NCBI GenBank assembly: GCA_022813675.1 | Contig: CP063375.1 | Location: 1,686,001 to 1,750,000, forward strand | Direction of reading: 5' to 3' | DNA length: 64,000 nt | Origin: Deferribacteraceae bacterium V6Fe1 | Lineage (GTDB): Bacteria; Chrysiogenota; Deferribacteres; Deferribacterales; Deferrivibrionaceae | In this document: positions 28,568 to 36,626 of the stretch, one piece after another | Position numbering within the stretch: the first letter of the stretch is position 1 | Layout of the letters: every line of letters starts with the position of its first letter | The notes under the pieces: model-generated | What the model was told of the DNA's origin: nothing | Seen by the model: the letters and a program-made list of their open reading frames with translations, nothing else | Database searches by the model: none | Made by a program: the position numbers and the translations under genes

Positions 28568-29683
28568 TTATAGTTGACCTTTTGATAAAATATTTTTTCT
28601 GTCTGCGACATTGTATCGGTTTTTCATACTTTTTAGGGACTGTCTGTCCTGTTCGATAGCAATTTGCGGAATTTTAACTGTTATATTTACATAAAGGTCT
28701 CCCTTAATATCACTATTTATTTTGGGCACACCTTTTCCGCGAATTCTCAGTTGCTGGTTTGGCTGAGTCCCGGAAGGGATATTTATATTAACCGCTCCAT
28801 AAGGTGTAGGAACTGTAATTTTCTCTCCAAGTGCCGCTTCAAACATATCGACTTCAACATCTATGTAAAGGTTATTCCCCTGTCTCTTATAGAAATTATG
28901 TGGTGTTACGTTTGTAACAATATAAAGGTCTCCAGATTTGCCGCCGTTTAGCCCTTCATTCCCTTTGTTTGCAATCCTGATTTTGGAGTTATTGTCTACC
29001 CCAGCAGGTATTTTAATTTTGAGTTTTTCGGTAACGCTTTTAAAGCCTGAGCCGTGACATTCCGAGCACACTGAAGTAAATGCCTCACCACTGCCTCCAC
29101 AAGATTTACATGTGGACATCATACTTATAAAGCCTGACTTTTGCCCTGATACCCCTGTCCCTTGGCAACTTGGGCAGATAGTTTTGTTACCACCTTTTCC
29201 AAAGCATTTTTTACATACGACTTTTCTGTTTACGCTAATTTCATATGTATTTCCAAATATAACATCTCTAAACGGAATGTTGATAGTGTAGTAGATGTCT
29301 TCACCTTTTAAGGTGGCTGAGGAGGAAGTCCGCTTCCCCCTTCTGCCGCCACCAAAAATTTCATCAAATATATCTCCGAAAATATCAAATCCGTGTGACT
29401 TGAAGTTTCTAAGGTCTTCAAAATTCATGTTTGAAAAGTCATAACCTTGACCGCCAGAGGTAAAAGCATCATGGCCGAGAGTATCGTATTGCTTCCTTTT
29501 CTCCGGATCTGACAAAACAGCATATGCTTCAGATACAATCTTAAACTTCTCTTCAGCTTCCTTATTGTTAGGGTTTATGTCAGGATGATATTTTCTTGCA
29601 AGTTTTCTGTAAGCTTTTTTTATTTCATCCTGCGAAGCATTTTTATCAACACCGAGTATTTCGTAATAGTTCTGTTTTGTCAT
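28568..29683 (-). CDS. dnaJ: Chaperone DnaJ (type I Hsp40)
   Basis: Co-chaperone of 371 residues that loads substrates onto DnaK and stimulates its ATPase. The J-domain (residues 1-70) has RKYHPDINP with the essential HPD. A Gly/Phe-rich segment follows ([12 protein letters not shown]). Four CxxCxGxG zinc motifs are present ([32 protein letters not shown]), and then the substrate-binding barrels. All type I parts are intact. dnaK and grpE are not in the window, so this is a dnaJ copy outside any dnaK cluster. Confidence 0.95.
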   Translation of the reverse strand: MTKQNYYEILGVDKNASQDEIKKAYRKLARKYHPDINPNNKEAEEKFKIVSEAYAVLSDPEKRKQYDTLGHDAFTSGGQGYDFSNMNFEDLRNFKSHGFDIFGDIFDEIFGGGRRGKRTSSSATLKGEDIYYTINIPFRDVIFGNTYEISVNRKVVCKKCFGKGGNKTICPSCQGTGVSGQKSGFISMMSTCKSCGGSGEAFTSVCSECHGSGFKSVTEKLKIKIPAGVDNNSKIRIANKGNEGLNGGKSGDLYIVTNVTPHNFYKRQGNNLYIDVEVDMFEAALGEKITVPTPYGAVNINIPSGTQPNQQLRIRGKGVPKINSDIKGDLYVNITVKIPQIAIEQDRQSLKSMKNRYNVADRKNILSKGQL

Positions 29684-29706
29684 AGATCACCACTTCCTTT
29701 TCAATA

Positions 29707-30147
29707 TTAGTCCTCTTTTTCGACCTTTATAACTTTTGGTTTAATTTCATCTTTTTTGCCAATTTCGATTTTTAATATACCTTCTTTTAAGCTTGCTTTG
29801 ACTTTATTTTGGTCTACGGTGTTTGGTAAGGAGAATGATCTAGCAAATTTACCAAAATTTCTTTCAAGCCTGTAAAAGTTTTCGTTGTTTTTTTCATAAG
29901 GGAGTTTTTTCTCGCCCCTTACAGTTAATACTCCGTCTGTAATTTGAAGATCGATGTCACTTTCAGATACACCTGGTATCTCCATTATGATAGTTATGCC
30001 GTCCTCTTTTTCAAAAATATCAACCGGTGGATACCAGTCTCCGTATTGAGATTTTCTGTCCTGCTGAACGGTTTCATCGAAAATTTTGTTAATACGCTCC
30101 TGAAGAGACATAATGTCCTTGAAAGGGTCCCATCTTACTATTGCCAT
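29707..30147 (-). CDS. hsp20: Small heat-shock protein, Hsp20/alpha-crystallin family
   Basis: ATP-independent holdase of 146 residues. The N-terminal arm (RWDPFKDIMSLQERINKIFDE) is followed by the alpha-crystallin domain (about 45-135) with PPVDIFEKEDG, EIPGVSESDIDLQITDGVLTVRGEKK and the signature A-S-L-K-E-G-I-L-K-I. A short tail ends with the I-x-V anchor (PKVIKVEKED). It is the first gene of the heat-shock operon, behind an AGGAGG site and the HspR-type promoter. Confidence 0.94.
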   Translation of the reverse strand: MAIVRWDPFKDIMSLQERINKIFDETVQQDRKSQYGDWYPPVDIFEKEDGITIIMEIPGVSESDIDLQITDGVLTVRGEKKLPYEKNNENFYRLERNFGKFARSFSLPNTVDQNKVKASLKEGILKIEIGKKDEIKPKVIKVEKED

Positions 30148-30178
30148 ATTATACCTCCTGTGATTTTATTTTAACTGT

Positions 30179-30207
30179 ATAATAATATTTGAGTCTATTC
30201 TTGTCAA
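30179..30207 (-). promoter_or_regulatory. Sigma-70 promoter of the hsp20-dnaJ-hspR-clpB operon
   Basis: On the minus strand a perfect TTGACA (30207-30202) is followed after 17 bases by TATTAT (30184-30179), one mismatch from the -10 consensus. Transcription would begin about 30172, giving a leader of about 25 nt before the ATG at 30147 with AGGAGG. The -35 box lies inside the right arm of the HAIR-like repeat, so a bound repressor would block polymerase. Confidence 0.65.
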
Positions 30208-30208
30208 G
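30188..30208. promoter_or_regulatory. HAIR-like inverted repeat, probable HspR operator
   Basis: TTTGAGT, seven bases, then TGTCAAG. The HAIR consensus known for HspR is CTTGAGT-N7-ACTCAAG. Eleven of the fourteen arm bases agree and the spacing is exact. The site overlaps the -35 box and spacer of the hsp20 promoter. The role is inferred from the hspR gene two genes downstream. Confidence 0.55.
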
Positions 30209-30304
30209 TTTTTTTATTTGTTCAATATAAGATTATATTTTTGAACGTTTTAACAATTTAAAAATCCTTTATTTGTAAATGAATTTAGGATAAAATATAA
30301 CCTT

Positions 30305-31174
30305 ATGGAAAATAGAAGAATTATTATTTTTGTTATTGTATCAGCGATAATACATTTTTTGGTTTTCAAATACACGGTTTTTGAAAAACCTGAAAAGCCA
30401 AAGGAAAAACTAACTTATGTTGATATAATTGATAAAAAACCCGAAGTAAAACCTGAAAAACCAGCAGAGAAACCAAATATCCTCAGTGATAGAGATATGC
30501 ACCTAAATAAAAAAACTGAAAATTTAAACGAAAAGCCTCCCGTAGAGGAGAAAAAAATTATAAGACCTTTGATAGTTCAAAAGGAAAAACCTGTTATTAT
30601 GGATAAAAAGCCCGAAGAAAAGAAACTGACAGAAAAAAAGGTTTTACAAGAGGATAATGTAAAGGAAAAAATTGTTGAGCCAAATAAAAGTAATATTGAA
30701 ATTATTGAAGAGAAACAAAAAAGTGTTGAACAAAATGAGCCTAATATCCTTGATAATAAAACCCTTGCCAAAAATATTCTAAACCCTTCCGAAATTATAA
30801 ATGATATCGCAAATTACAGCTTGGGCTCCTCAAAAGAGGGGGAAGACACCGTAAATTTTAATTCAATGAAGTTCAAATATGCCTCATATTTTTACAAGTT
30901 TAAAAAAAACCTTTATAATGTTTGGACTTATCCTTCTCAATCTATACTAAAAGGTGAAGAGGGAACGGTGCGTATAAAATTTTCCATTTTAAAAGACGGG
31001 ACTATTACAAATATTCAGGTAGTAAGCAGCAGTGGTTATCCCGACCTGGATAAGGCTGCCGTAAATGCACTTAATACAATGGGGAAAGTGCCACTGAGCG
31101 ACTCATTTTCTTTGAAGGTTTTGAATGTGGACGGATATTTTAATTATCAACTTGGATTTAGAGGGATTTATTAA
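30305..31174 (+). CDS. tonB: TonB family protein
   Basis: A 289-residue energy-transducing protein. One N-terminal membrane segment (residues about 6-27, IIIFVIVSAIIHFLVFK) is followed by a long Lys/Glu/Pro-rich periplasmic linker and a C-terminal TonB domain (about 205-289) with YNVWTYPSQS, EGTVRIKFSILKDGTITNIQVVSSSGYPDLDKAA. It would pass proton-motive energy to outer membrane receptors. No exbB, exbD or receptor gene is adjacent. The ribosome site is weak. It overlaps the archease gene by one base. Confidence 0.85.
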   Translation: MENRRIIIFVIVSAIIHFLVFKYTVFEKPEKPKEKLTYVDIIDKKPEVKPEKPAEKPNILSDRDMHLNKKTENLNEKPPVEEKKIIRPLIVQKEKPVIMDKKPEEKKLTEKKVLQEDNVKEKIVEPNKSNIEIIEEKQKSVEQNEPNILDNKTLAKNILNPSEIINDIANYSLGSSKEGEDTVNFNSMKFKYASYFYKFKKNLYNVWTYPSQSILKGEEGTVRIKFSILKDGTITNIQVVSSSGYPDLDKAAVNALNTMGKVPLSDSFSLKVLNVDGYFNYQLGFRGIY

Positions 31175-31578
31175 TGATCGGATTCAATATTATTGAAACG
31201 ACTGCGGATATAGGTATTGAGGCAAGTGGAACAGATGAAATGGAATTAGTTGAAAATTCTTTGAAAGGGCTTTATTTTATCTGCTTTGATAAGCTTCCGA
31301 ATATATTGGAATCAGTTGAAAAAGTTAAGCAGGCTTTTGAGTCCCTGGATGAATTGGTTTTTAGTTTGCTGGAGGAGAGTATATTTGCTCTTTTTACTAA
31401 AAAGCTTTTGATACAAGTAATTTCCATTTCAAAGATTAATAATTTGTATGAAGTAATTTATGAAAAAGTTAAAACTGATGAGGAGATACAAACGGAAATT
31501 AAGGCAGTTACCAAACATTGCTACAAAGTTGAACGTGTTGACAGTATTTACAAGGTAATGGTTATTTTTGATATATGA
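31174..31578 (+). CDS. Archease family protein
   Basis: A 134-residue protein with the archease layout: ETTADIGIEASGTDEMELVENSLKGL at the start, a LLEESIF segment, and IKAVTKHCYKVER...VIFDI at the end, with the metal-binding Asp of TADIGI and of the last residues. Archeases activate the RNA ligase RtcB; no rtcB gene is visible here. The GEL-type loop is less conserved than in archaeal forms. It lies within an overlapping operon with a tRNA-thiolation-like enzyme, which supports an RNA-related role. Confidence 0.78.
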   Translation: MIGFNIIETTADIGIEASGTDEMELVENSLKGLYFICFDKLPNILESVEKVKQAFESLDELVFSLLEESIFALFTKKLLIQVISISKINNLYEVIYEKVKTDEEIQTEIKAVTKHCYKVERVDSIYKVMVIFDI

Positions 31579-32240
31579 AACCATATAAGGCGATTGTAGG
31601 TGCATTGTTAAAATTTGAGAAAATCCACAATTTCTTAAGCAGTGACTGTATAGTCGCATTTTCGGGCGGACTTGACAGCAGAGTCTTGTTTGATGTGATT
31701 ACAAAATTCAAAAGGGATAATAATATATATTCAAGGACAATTGCTTGTCATATTCCAGTTTATGCAGAAGGGGTAAGTGGTCTGAATTTAGATGAAGTTT
31801 ATGAAGGTAATATTTCCGAAGATGTCAATTTTCCTATTTCTTGCAGTTTCTGCAGCAGAATAAGAAAAAGGGCACTTTTGGAGTTTGCAAAGGAAAAGGG
31901 GATATATAATATATTGCTTGGTCACAATAAAAATGATTTTGTCGAAAATTTTTTATACAATCAAATTTATCATAAAAGGCTTGAAAGTATGCCGTTAAAG
32001 AGAGTCTATTTTGAAAAGTATAATTTTCTAAGACCTTTTGCTTTTTGCAGCAGAAAAAATATAGAAATATATGCAAAAGAGAATAATTTGGTTGATATAG
32101 AAAATAAATGTAGTGCCAGCAGTAGGTTGAGAAAAGAGTTTAGAGAAATTATTGACAAAATAAATAAAGATTATAATCTCTACAATAATGTTATGGATTT
32201 GATAGAAAAAAATAAATTTTATGGAGAGGTAAATGAATAA
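31575..32240 (+). CDS. PP-loop ATPase, TtcA/TilS-like tRNA-modifying enzyme
   Basis: A 221-residue protein of the PP-loop superfamily. The ATP-binding loop is [11 protein letters not shown], and a [10 protein letters not shown] CxxC pair is followed by [13 protein letters not shown] and a later single cysteine (NKCSAS). CxxC plus a third cysteine after the PP-loop is the pattern of 2-thiocytidine synthetase TtcA, where the cysteines hold an iron-sulfur cluster. It is shorter than TtcA (about 270-310), and TilS lacks this CxxC, so I favour a TtcA-like sulfur transferase of unknown site. It overlaps archease by 4 nt and the radical SAM gene by 8 nt. Confidence 0.72.
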   Translation: MKPYKAIVGALLKFEKIHNFLSSDCIVAFSGGLDSRVLFDVITKFKRDNNIYSRTIACHIPVYAEGVSGLNLDEVYEGNISEDVNFPISCSFCSRIRKRALLEFAKEKGIYNILLGHNKNDFVENFLYNQIYHKRLESMPLKRVYFEKYNFLRPFAFCSRKNIEIYAKENNLVDIENKCSASSRLRKEFREIIDKINKDYNLYNNVMDLIEKNKFYGEVNE

Positions 32241-33300
32241 AGATTGGACATTAAAATGGATGGCTTGGGAGATTACGGCTAAGTGTAACTTAAATTGTGT
32301 GCATTGTCGCTCTTCCTCGGATATTCACTCAGCCGAAGGTAAGTTTACATTAGATAAATGCAAGGCACTATTAGACGATATTGCCACATTTGCTTCACCT
32401 GTTATAGTGCTATCCGGCGGTGAGCCTTTAATGAGAAAAGATGTTTTTGATATAGCTAAATATGGTACGGATAAAGGTTTTAGAATGTGTATGGCTACAA
32501 ACGGTGTATTGGTAGATGATGAAGTTTGTAAAAAAATCAAAAGCAGCGGGATAAAAATAGTCTCTTTGAGCCTTGATGGGTCTACCCCTGAAATACATGA
32601 CGATTTTAGAGGTCAAAAGGGTGCATTTGAAGGGGTAATGAGAGCAGCTGACTATTTTAATAAGCACGGTATTAAATTTATCATAAATTCTTCTTTCACC
32701 AAGAGAAATCAGGAAGATATACCAAATGTATACAAATTAGCCAAAAAGCTTGGAGCTACAGCTTGGTATATGTTTTTGATTGTACCAACAGGCCGTGGCG
32801 AGGATATAATGAAAGAACTCGTCAGTAAAGAAGATTACGAAGAGATTTTAAATTGGCATTATGAGATGGAAAAGGGTGAAGAGGAGATTCTTGTTAGACC
32901 TACATGTGCACCTCAGTATTATAGAATATGGCATGAAAGAAGCAAAGAGGATGGCACAGATAAGACAAGACGAAGTTTAACATTTTCAACCGGTGGCGGC
33001 AAAGGCTGTATCGCTGCTCAGTCAATTTGTTTTGTAAACTCTGAGGGGGATGTTTTACCTTGCTCTTATTTCCCTATGGCAGCCGGAAATATTTTTAAAC
33101 AAAGTCTCAAAGATATATGGGAAAACTCAAAACTTTTCAAAGATTTGAGAAGCTTTAAAGATTATGAAGGAAAATGCGGTGTTTGCAAGCATCTTGGGGT
33201 TTGCGGTGGCTGCAGGGCGAGAGCGTATGCCGTTACAGGCTCGTATATGGCTGAAGAGCCGTTTTGCGACTATGTGCCTTCAAATTATAAGTGTTGTTAG
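32233..33300 (+). CDS. ahbD: Radical SAM/SPASM enzyme, AhbD/NirJ type
   Basis: A 355-residue radical SAM protein. The cluster cysteines are Cys18, Cys22 and Cys25 (CNLNCVHC), followed by [12 protein letters not shown] and a SPASM C-terminus with [19 protein letters not shown] and [18 protein letters not shown]. The [17 protein letters not shown] start and the [10 protein letters not shown] end match AhbD, the enzyme that converts iron-coproporphyrin III to heme in the siroheme route. NirJ of heme d1 synthesis is close. AhbA/B/C are not in the window, so assignment rests on sequence alone. RBS GGAGAGG. Confidence 0.7.
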   Translation: MNKDWTLKWMAWEITAKCNLNCVHCRSSSDIHSAEGKFTLDKCKALLDDIATFASPVIVLSGGEPLMRKDVFDIAKYGTDKGFRMCMATNGVLVDDEVCKKIKSSGIKIVSLSLDGSTPEIHDDFRGQKGAFEGVMRAADYFNKHGIKFIINSSFTKRNQEDIPNVYKLAKKLGATAWYMFLIVPTGRGEDIMKELVSKEDYEEILNWHYEMEKGEEEILVRPTCAPQYYRIWHERSKEDGTDKTRRSLTFSTGGGKGCIAAQSICFVNSEGDVLPCSYFPMAAGNIFKQSLKDIWENSKLFKDLRSFKDYEGKCGVCKHLGVCGGCRARAYAVTGSYMAEEPFCDYVPSNYKCC

Positions 33301-34214
33301 ATAAGGTTAAAGCTTATCACTGCAAAATAGCTTGAAATCCCGACAATAATCCATAGGACTATGCCAAAGAGTATTGGCTTTAGTCCTACTTTTTTTAGCG
33401 TGTCTTTCGTTATCCCTGTGCCTATCAAAAATAGTGTAATGACAAGTAGTTGCTTTGAAGAGATATATAATAAATCCCAAAATGTTTTTAAAGAATGAAA
33501 ATATGAGTTTACAAAAGCAGCCAAAATAAAAAATAGGATAAAGTATGGAAGGTTTACTTTTCCACCTTTTCTGTTTTTAAGACTAAAAAATATAACGAAA
33601 GGCGCTATCCATAAAGCCCTGCTTAACTTTACCGTTGTGCCTACCATCAATGCTTCATTTCCATAGACAGATGTTGCTCCGACTACACTGCTTGTGTCGT
33701 GAATCGCAAGAGCTGCCCAGGCTCCGAAGGCATGCTGACTCATCCCTAAAATATGACCGATTGGCGGAAATAATATAAGTCCGAGAGCATTTAGGCTAAA
33801 AACAACTCCAAGGGAGATTGCTATCTCTTTTTCATTGGCATCAATTACGGGGCTTAATGCGGCAATGGCACTCCCTCCGCATATAGCTGTACCAAAACTT
33901 ATTAATTTATTGGAGTTAGGTTCTATTTTCATATACTTACCGATTATGAATCCCACGGATATTACAAAAATAATCCCCACAAATGTGAATAAAATGGAAT
34001 TTTTTCCTACCTCGATTACTTTGTAAAGTGGGACTCCAAATCCAAGTCCTACTACGGCAAGTTTTAAAAGCTGTTTACTCGCTTTGGCAGATTCTTTGGG
34101 GTAGGGATTTTGGAAAATCAAGCCTAATAATATACCCATTAAAAGTGCATGGTGAGATTTAACAAACGGAGTGGCTGATGCAATAAGCATTACAAAGAAC
34201 AGTATCTTTTTCAT
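33297..34214 (-). CDS. YeiH family putative sulfate exporter (UPF0324)
   Basis: A 305-residue membrane protein with about ten segments. [11 protein letters not shown], the [20 protein letters not shown] segment and [20 protein letters not shown] are signatures of the UPF0324/PSE family. The family is named as a putative sulfate exporter, but the substrate is not established. It converges with the AhbD-like gene, the two ends overlapping by 4 nt, and starts 9 nt after sua5. It is the last gene of the lspA-purHDE-sua5 direction. Confidence 0.85.
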   Translation of the reverse strand: MKKILFFVMLIASATPFVKSHHALLMGILLGLIFQNPYPKESAKASKQLLKLAVVGLGFGVPLYKVIEVGKNSILFTFVGIIFVISVGFIIGKYMKIEPNSNKLISFGTAICGGSAIAALSPVIDANEKEIAISLGVVFSLNALGLILFPPIGHILGMSQHAFGAWAALAIHDTSSVVGATSVYGNEALMVGTTVKLSRALWIAPFVIFFSLKNRKGGKVNLPYFILFFILAAFVNSYFHSLKTFWDLLYISSKQLLVITLFLIGTGITKDTLKKVGLKPILFGIVLWIIVGISSYFAVISFNLI

Positions 34215-34223
34215 ATTAATCTA

Positions 34224-34820
34224 CTACAAATTATCCAAACTAATATTGTAAGGGTTTCTTATAATATTGAAAGGTGTTGTTGTCAAATCAATAATTGTTG
34301 AAGGCTTGTCATTGTTATCATTTTTGACAAGAACATATTTTACCTTATCCGCAAAAGTATTGATAATATATTTTATAGACGGTTTGTAAGGTTGCCTCGA
34401 AAGGTTGGCACTTGTAGCGGTAACAGGTTTGTTAAAATGTGCAATCATTTCATAAATTGGTAAATCTCTTACCATTCTGACAGCAATTTTTGACTCCAAA
34501 ACGCAATATTTATAGTTAAGTTTAGTCTTAAGTAAAAATGTAAATCTTCCAGGCCAATATTTTTCTAATATGGATTTTTGTAAATCGGTAATAGATACTT
34601 TTAACATTTCAAGTTGCGAAAAATCTGAAATCAAAATTGGGAAAGGCTTGGTGGTATCTCTCTCTTTTAGCTCAAAAATTTTATTATTTGCCTTTTCATC
34701 ATCAAAAAATGCACCTATGCCGTAAATTGTATCCGTAGGAAAAATAACAGGCTCATTTTTTAGATGAGCCTGAAAAAAGACATTGATAAAGTTATTTTTG
34801 TTAGAGTTGAGAATAAGCAA
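34224..34820 (-). CDS. Threonylcarbamoyl-AMP synthase, Sua5/YciO/YrdC family
   Basis: Makes threonylcarbamoyl-AMP from threonine, bicarbonate and ATP for t6A. A 198-residue protein with PVIFPTDTIYGIGAFF at residues about 25-40, ELKERDTTKPFPILI, the KYWPGRFTFLLK segment and PVTATSANLSRQPY. It is the short form without the extra Sua5 domain. TTG start 3 nt downstream of purE; no ATG earlier in the frame. The coding sequence near the start contains a perfect hairpin followed by a T-rich run on the minus strand (34748-34772), see the terminator entry. Confidence 0.88.
   Translation of the reverse strand: MLILNSNKNNFINVFFQAHLKNEPVIFPTDTIYGIGAFFDDEKANNKIFELKERDTTKPFPILISDFSQLEMLKVSITDLQKSILEKYWPGRFTFLLKTKLNYKYCVLESKIAVRMVRDLPIYEMIAHFNKPVTATSANLSRQPYKPSIKYIINTFADKVKYVLVKNDNNDKPSTIIDLTTTPFNIIRNPYNISLDNL
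34736..34772 (-). terminator. Terminator-like hairpin inside the sua5 coding region
   Basis: Arms CAGGCTCAT (34748-34756) and ATGAGCCTG (34764-34772) pair perfectly over 9 bp with a 7-base loop. On the minus strand the second arm is followed by TTATTTTT. This is the form of an intrinsic terminator or attenuator 48-73 bases into sua5, and just after purE. The bases also encode the FFQAHLKNEP segment, so chance is not excluded. Confidence 0.4.
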
Positions 34821-34823
34821 TTG

Positions 34824-35333
34824 TTATTTTTTCCTCTCTTTTAATATTTCCTGCACTGCCTCGTTATCCTTATAAACCTTGTCTTTTATCGACTGTCTGT
34901 ATTTTTTTAATCTTTCATTTATGTGCTGATATTTGACAGCCAGTATCTGGCAGGCAAAAATACCTGCATTTCTAGCCCCCGCATTACCAATTGCCATAGT
35001 AGCTACAGGTATTCCACCGGGCATTTGCACCATTGATAAAAGTGCATCAAATCCTGCAAGGGATGTGGCAGCAACAGGGACGGCAATAATAGGAAGATTT
35101 GATTCGCTTGCAACTACGCCAGCCAAATGTGCAGCAGCACCTGCAATTGCAATAATTGCTTCGATTCCGTTTGCCTCTGCATTTCTTGCCCATTCGGATG
35201 TCCTTTCAGGCGTCCTGTGGGCACTTGAAACTATTACTTCGTATTCAACTTCAAATTCCTCTAATACAGCAATTACATTTTCTGCTATTTGTAAATCGGA
35301 TTTACTCCCCATTATTATTCCGACTTTTGCCAT
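34824..35333 (-). CDS. purE: 5-(carboxyamino)imidazole ribonucleotide mutase PurE, class I
   Basis: Rearranges N5-CAIR to CAIR in purine synthesis. The 169 residues include IMGSKSDLQI, the VSSAHRTPER segment with the catalytic histidine, and AGAAAHLAGVVAS. This is the bacterial class I form, which normally needs PurK to provide N5-CAIR; purK is not seen in the window. The ATG overlaps the purD stop by one base, and an AAGGAGG site lies within the end of purD, so the genes are coupled. Confidence 0.96.
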   Translation of the reverse strand: MAKVGIIMGSKSDLQIAENVIAVLEEFEVEYEVIVSSAHRTPERTSEWARNAEANGIEAIIAIAGAAAHLAGVVASESNLPIIAVPVAATSLAGFDALLSMVQMPGGIPVATMAIGNAGARNAGIFACQILAVKYQHINERLKKYRQSIKDKVYKDNEAVQEILKERKK

Positions 35334-36613
35334 TATAACCTCCTTAATGCCTTTTGAGCTATATCTTTTCTAAAGTGCATATCTTTAAAATTAATTTTTT
35401 CGACTGCCGAATATACAAGCTTTATGGTATCTTTCAAATTTTCCCCTCTTGCTGTTACAGCCAGCACTCTGCCGCCATTGGTTAATACTTTTCCATTTTC
35501 CAATTTAGTGCCTGCATGAAATACTTTTACATTATCAATCTCTTCTGCAGAATCTATCCCTGTAATTTCATAACCCTTTGCATAATCTTTAGGATACCCC
35601 CCTGAAGCTATCACAACACAAACAGTAGGGTCATTATACCAACTTATTTCTGCATCTTTTAAATTTTGACTTATGCAAGCATCAAAAATCTCAAGAAGGT
35701 CTGATTCCAATCTCATTAAAATTGGTTGAGTCTCTGGGTCGCCAAATCTGCAGTTAAACTCCAAAACCTTTACGTCCTCACCATCAATCATTAAACCTGC
35801 ATAAATAATACCTTTATAAACTATTCCTCGATTTTTAAGCTCAGTTACCAAAGGGTATGCAATTTTGTTTAGGGCAAAATTATAAAGCTTTTCGGTCATA
35901 ACTGGGGCAGGGGAGTAAGCACCCATTCCTCCAGTATTTGGTCCTTTGTCATTATCATAAACAGGTTTGTGGTCTTGACTTGAAACCATAGGTATGACAG
36001 TTAATCCATCCGTAAAAGCTAAAAAGGAAGCCTCTTCACCTTTTAAAAACTCTTCTATTACCACTTTGTTGCCCGCTTCTCCAAATATATTATCTACAAA
36101 TATTTCTTTGAGAGCATTAATTGCTTCCTCAACAGTGGTTGCAACGGTAACACCTTTACCGGCTGCAAGACCGTCAGCTTTGACAACTATCGGAGCCCCT
36201 TTTTCCAAAACATATTTTTTAGCACTTTCAAAATCGGAAAACTCACTGTAAAAAGCGGTAGGGATATTTGCCGATACCATAATCTCTTTGCAAAAAGCTT
36301 TGCTTGCTTCGATTCGTGCGGCATCTTTTTTGGGCCCGAATATTTTAAGGCCTTCTGACTCAAATCTATCTACAATCCCTAACGCAAGGGGGTCTTCTGG
36401 GCCAACTACGGTCATGTAGATATCATTTTCTTTAGCAAACTTTATCAGTTTATCAAAGTCGGTAACTTTTATATCCACATTTTGGCATTTGTTTTCTTTT
36501 GCCGTTCCACCGTTACCGGGGGCGCAGAAGATTGTTTTTATATTTTCATTCTGCGAGAGTTTCCATGCTATTGCATGCTCCCTTCCGCCTGAGCCTATGA
36601 GTAAAATATTCAT
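35333..36613 (-). CDS. purD: Phosphoribosylamine-glycine ligase PurD
   Basis: ATP-grasp enzyme joining phosphoribosylamine and glycine to GAR, the second purine step. It has 426 residues. MNILLIGSGGREHAIAWKLSQ is the N-terminal signature; VVKADGLAAGKGVTVA is the ATP-grasp loop; and NCRFGDPETQPILMRL is the metal and nucleotide segment. Length and all motifs are standard. It lies 13 nt downstream of purH. Confidence 0.97.
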   Translation of the reverse strand: MNILLIGSGGREHAIAWKLSQNENIKTIFCAPGNGGTAKENKCQNVDIKVTDFDKLIKFAKENDIYMTVVGPEDPLALGIVDRFESEGLKIFGPKKDAARIEASKAFCKEIMVSANIPTAFYSEFSDFESAKKYVLEKGAPIVVKADGLAAGKGVTVATTVEEAINALKEIFVDNIFGEAGNKVVIEEFLKGEEASFLAFTDGLTVIPMVSSQDHKPVYDNDKGPNTGGMGAYSPAPVMTEKLYNFALNKIAYPLVTELKNRGIVYKGIIYAGLMIDGEDVKVLEFNCRFGDPETQPILMRLESDLLEIFDACISQNLKDAEISWYNDPTVCVVIASGGYPKDYAKGYEITGIDSAEEIDNVKVFHAGTKLENGKVLTNGGRVLAVTARGENLKDTIKLVYSAVEKINFKDMHFRKDIAQKALRRL

Positions 36614-36626
36614 TTTTTACCTCTTT

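Noticed and set aside
31575-32240. tRNA-Ile lysidine synthetase TilS
   Set aside because: The CxxC pair after the PP-loop and the third cysteine fit TtcA-like enzymes, and the C-terminal domains of TilS are absent.
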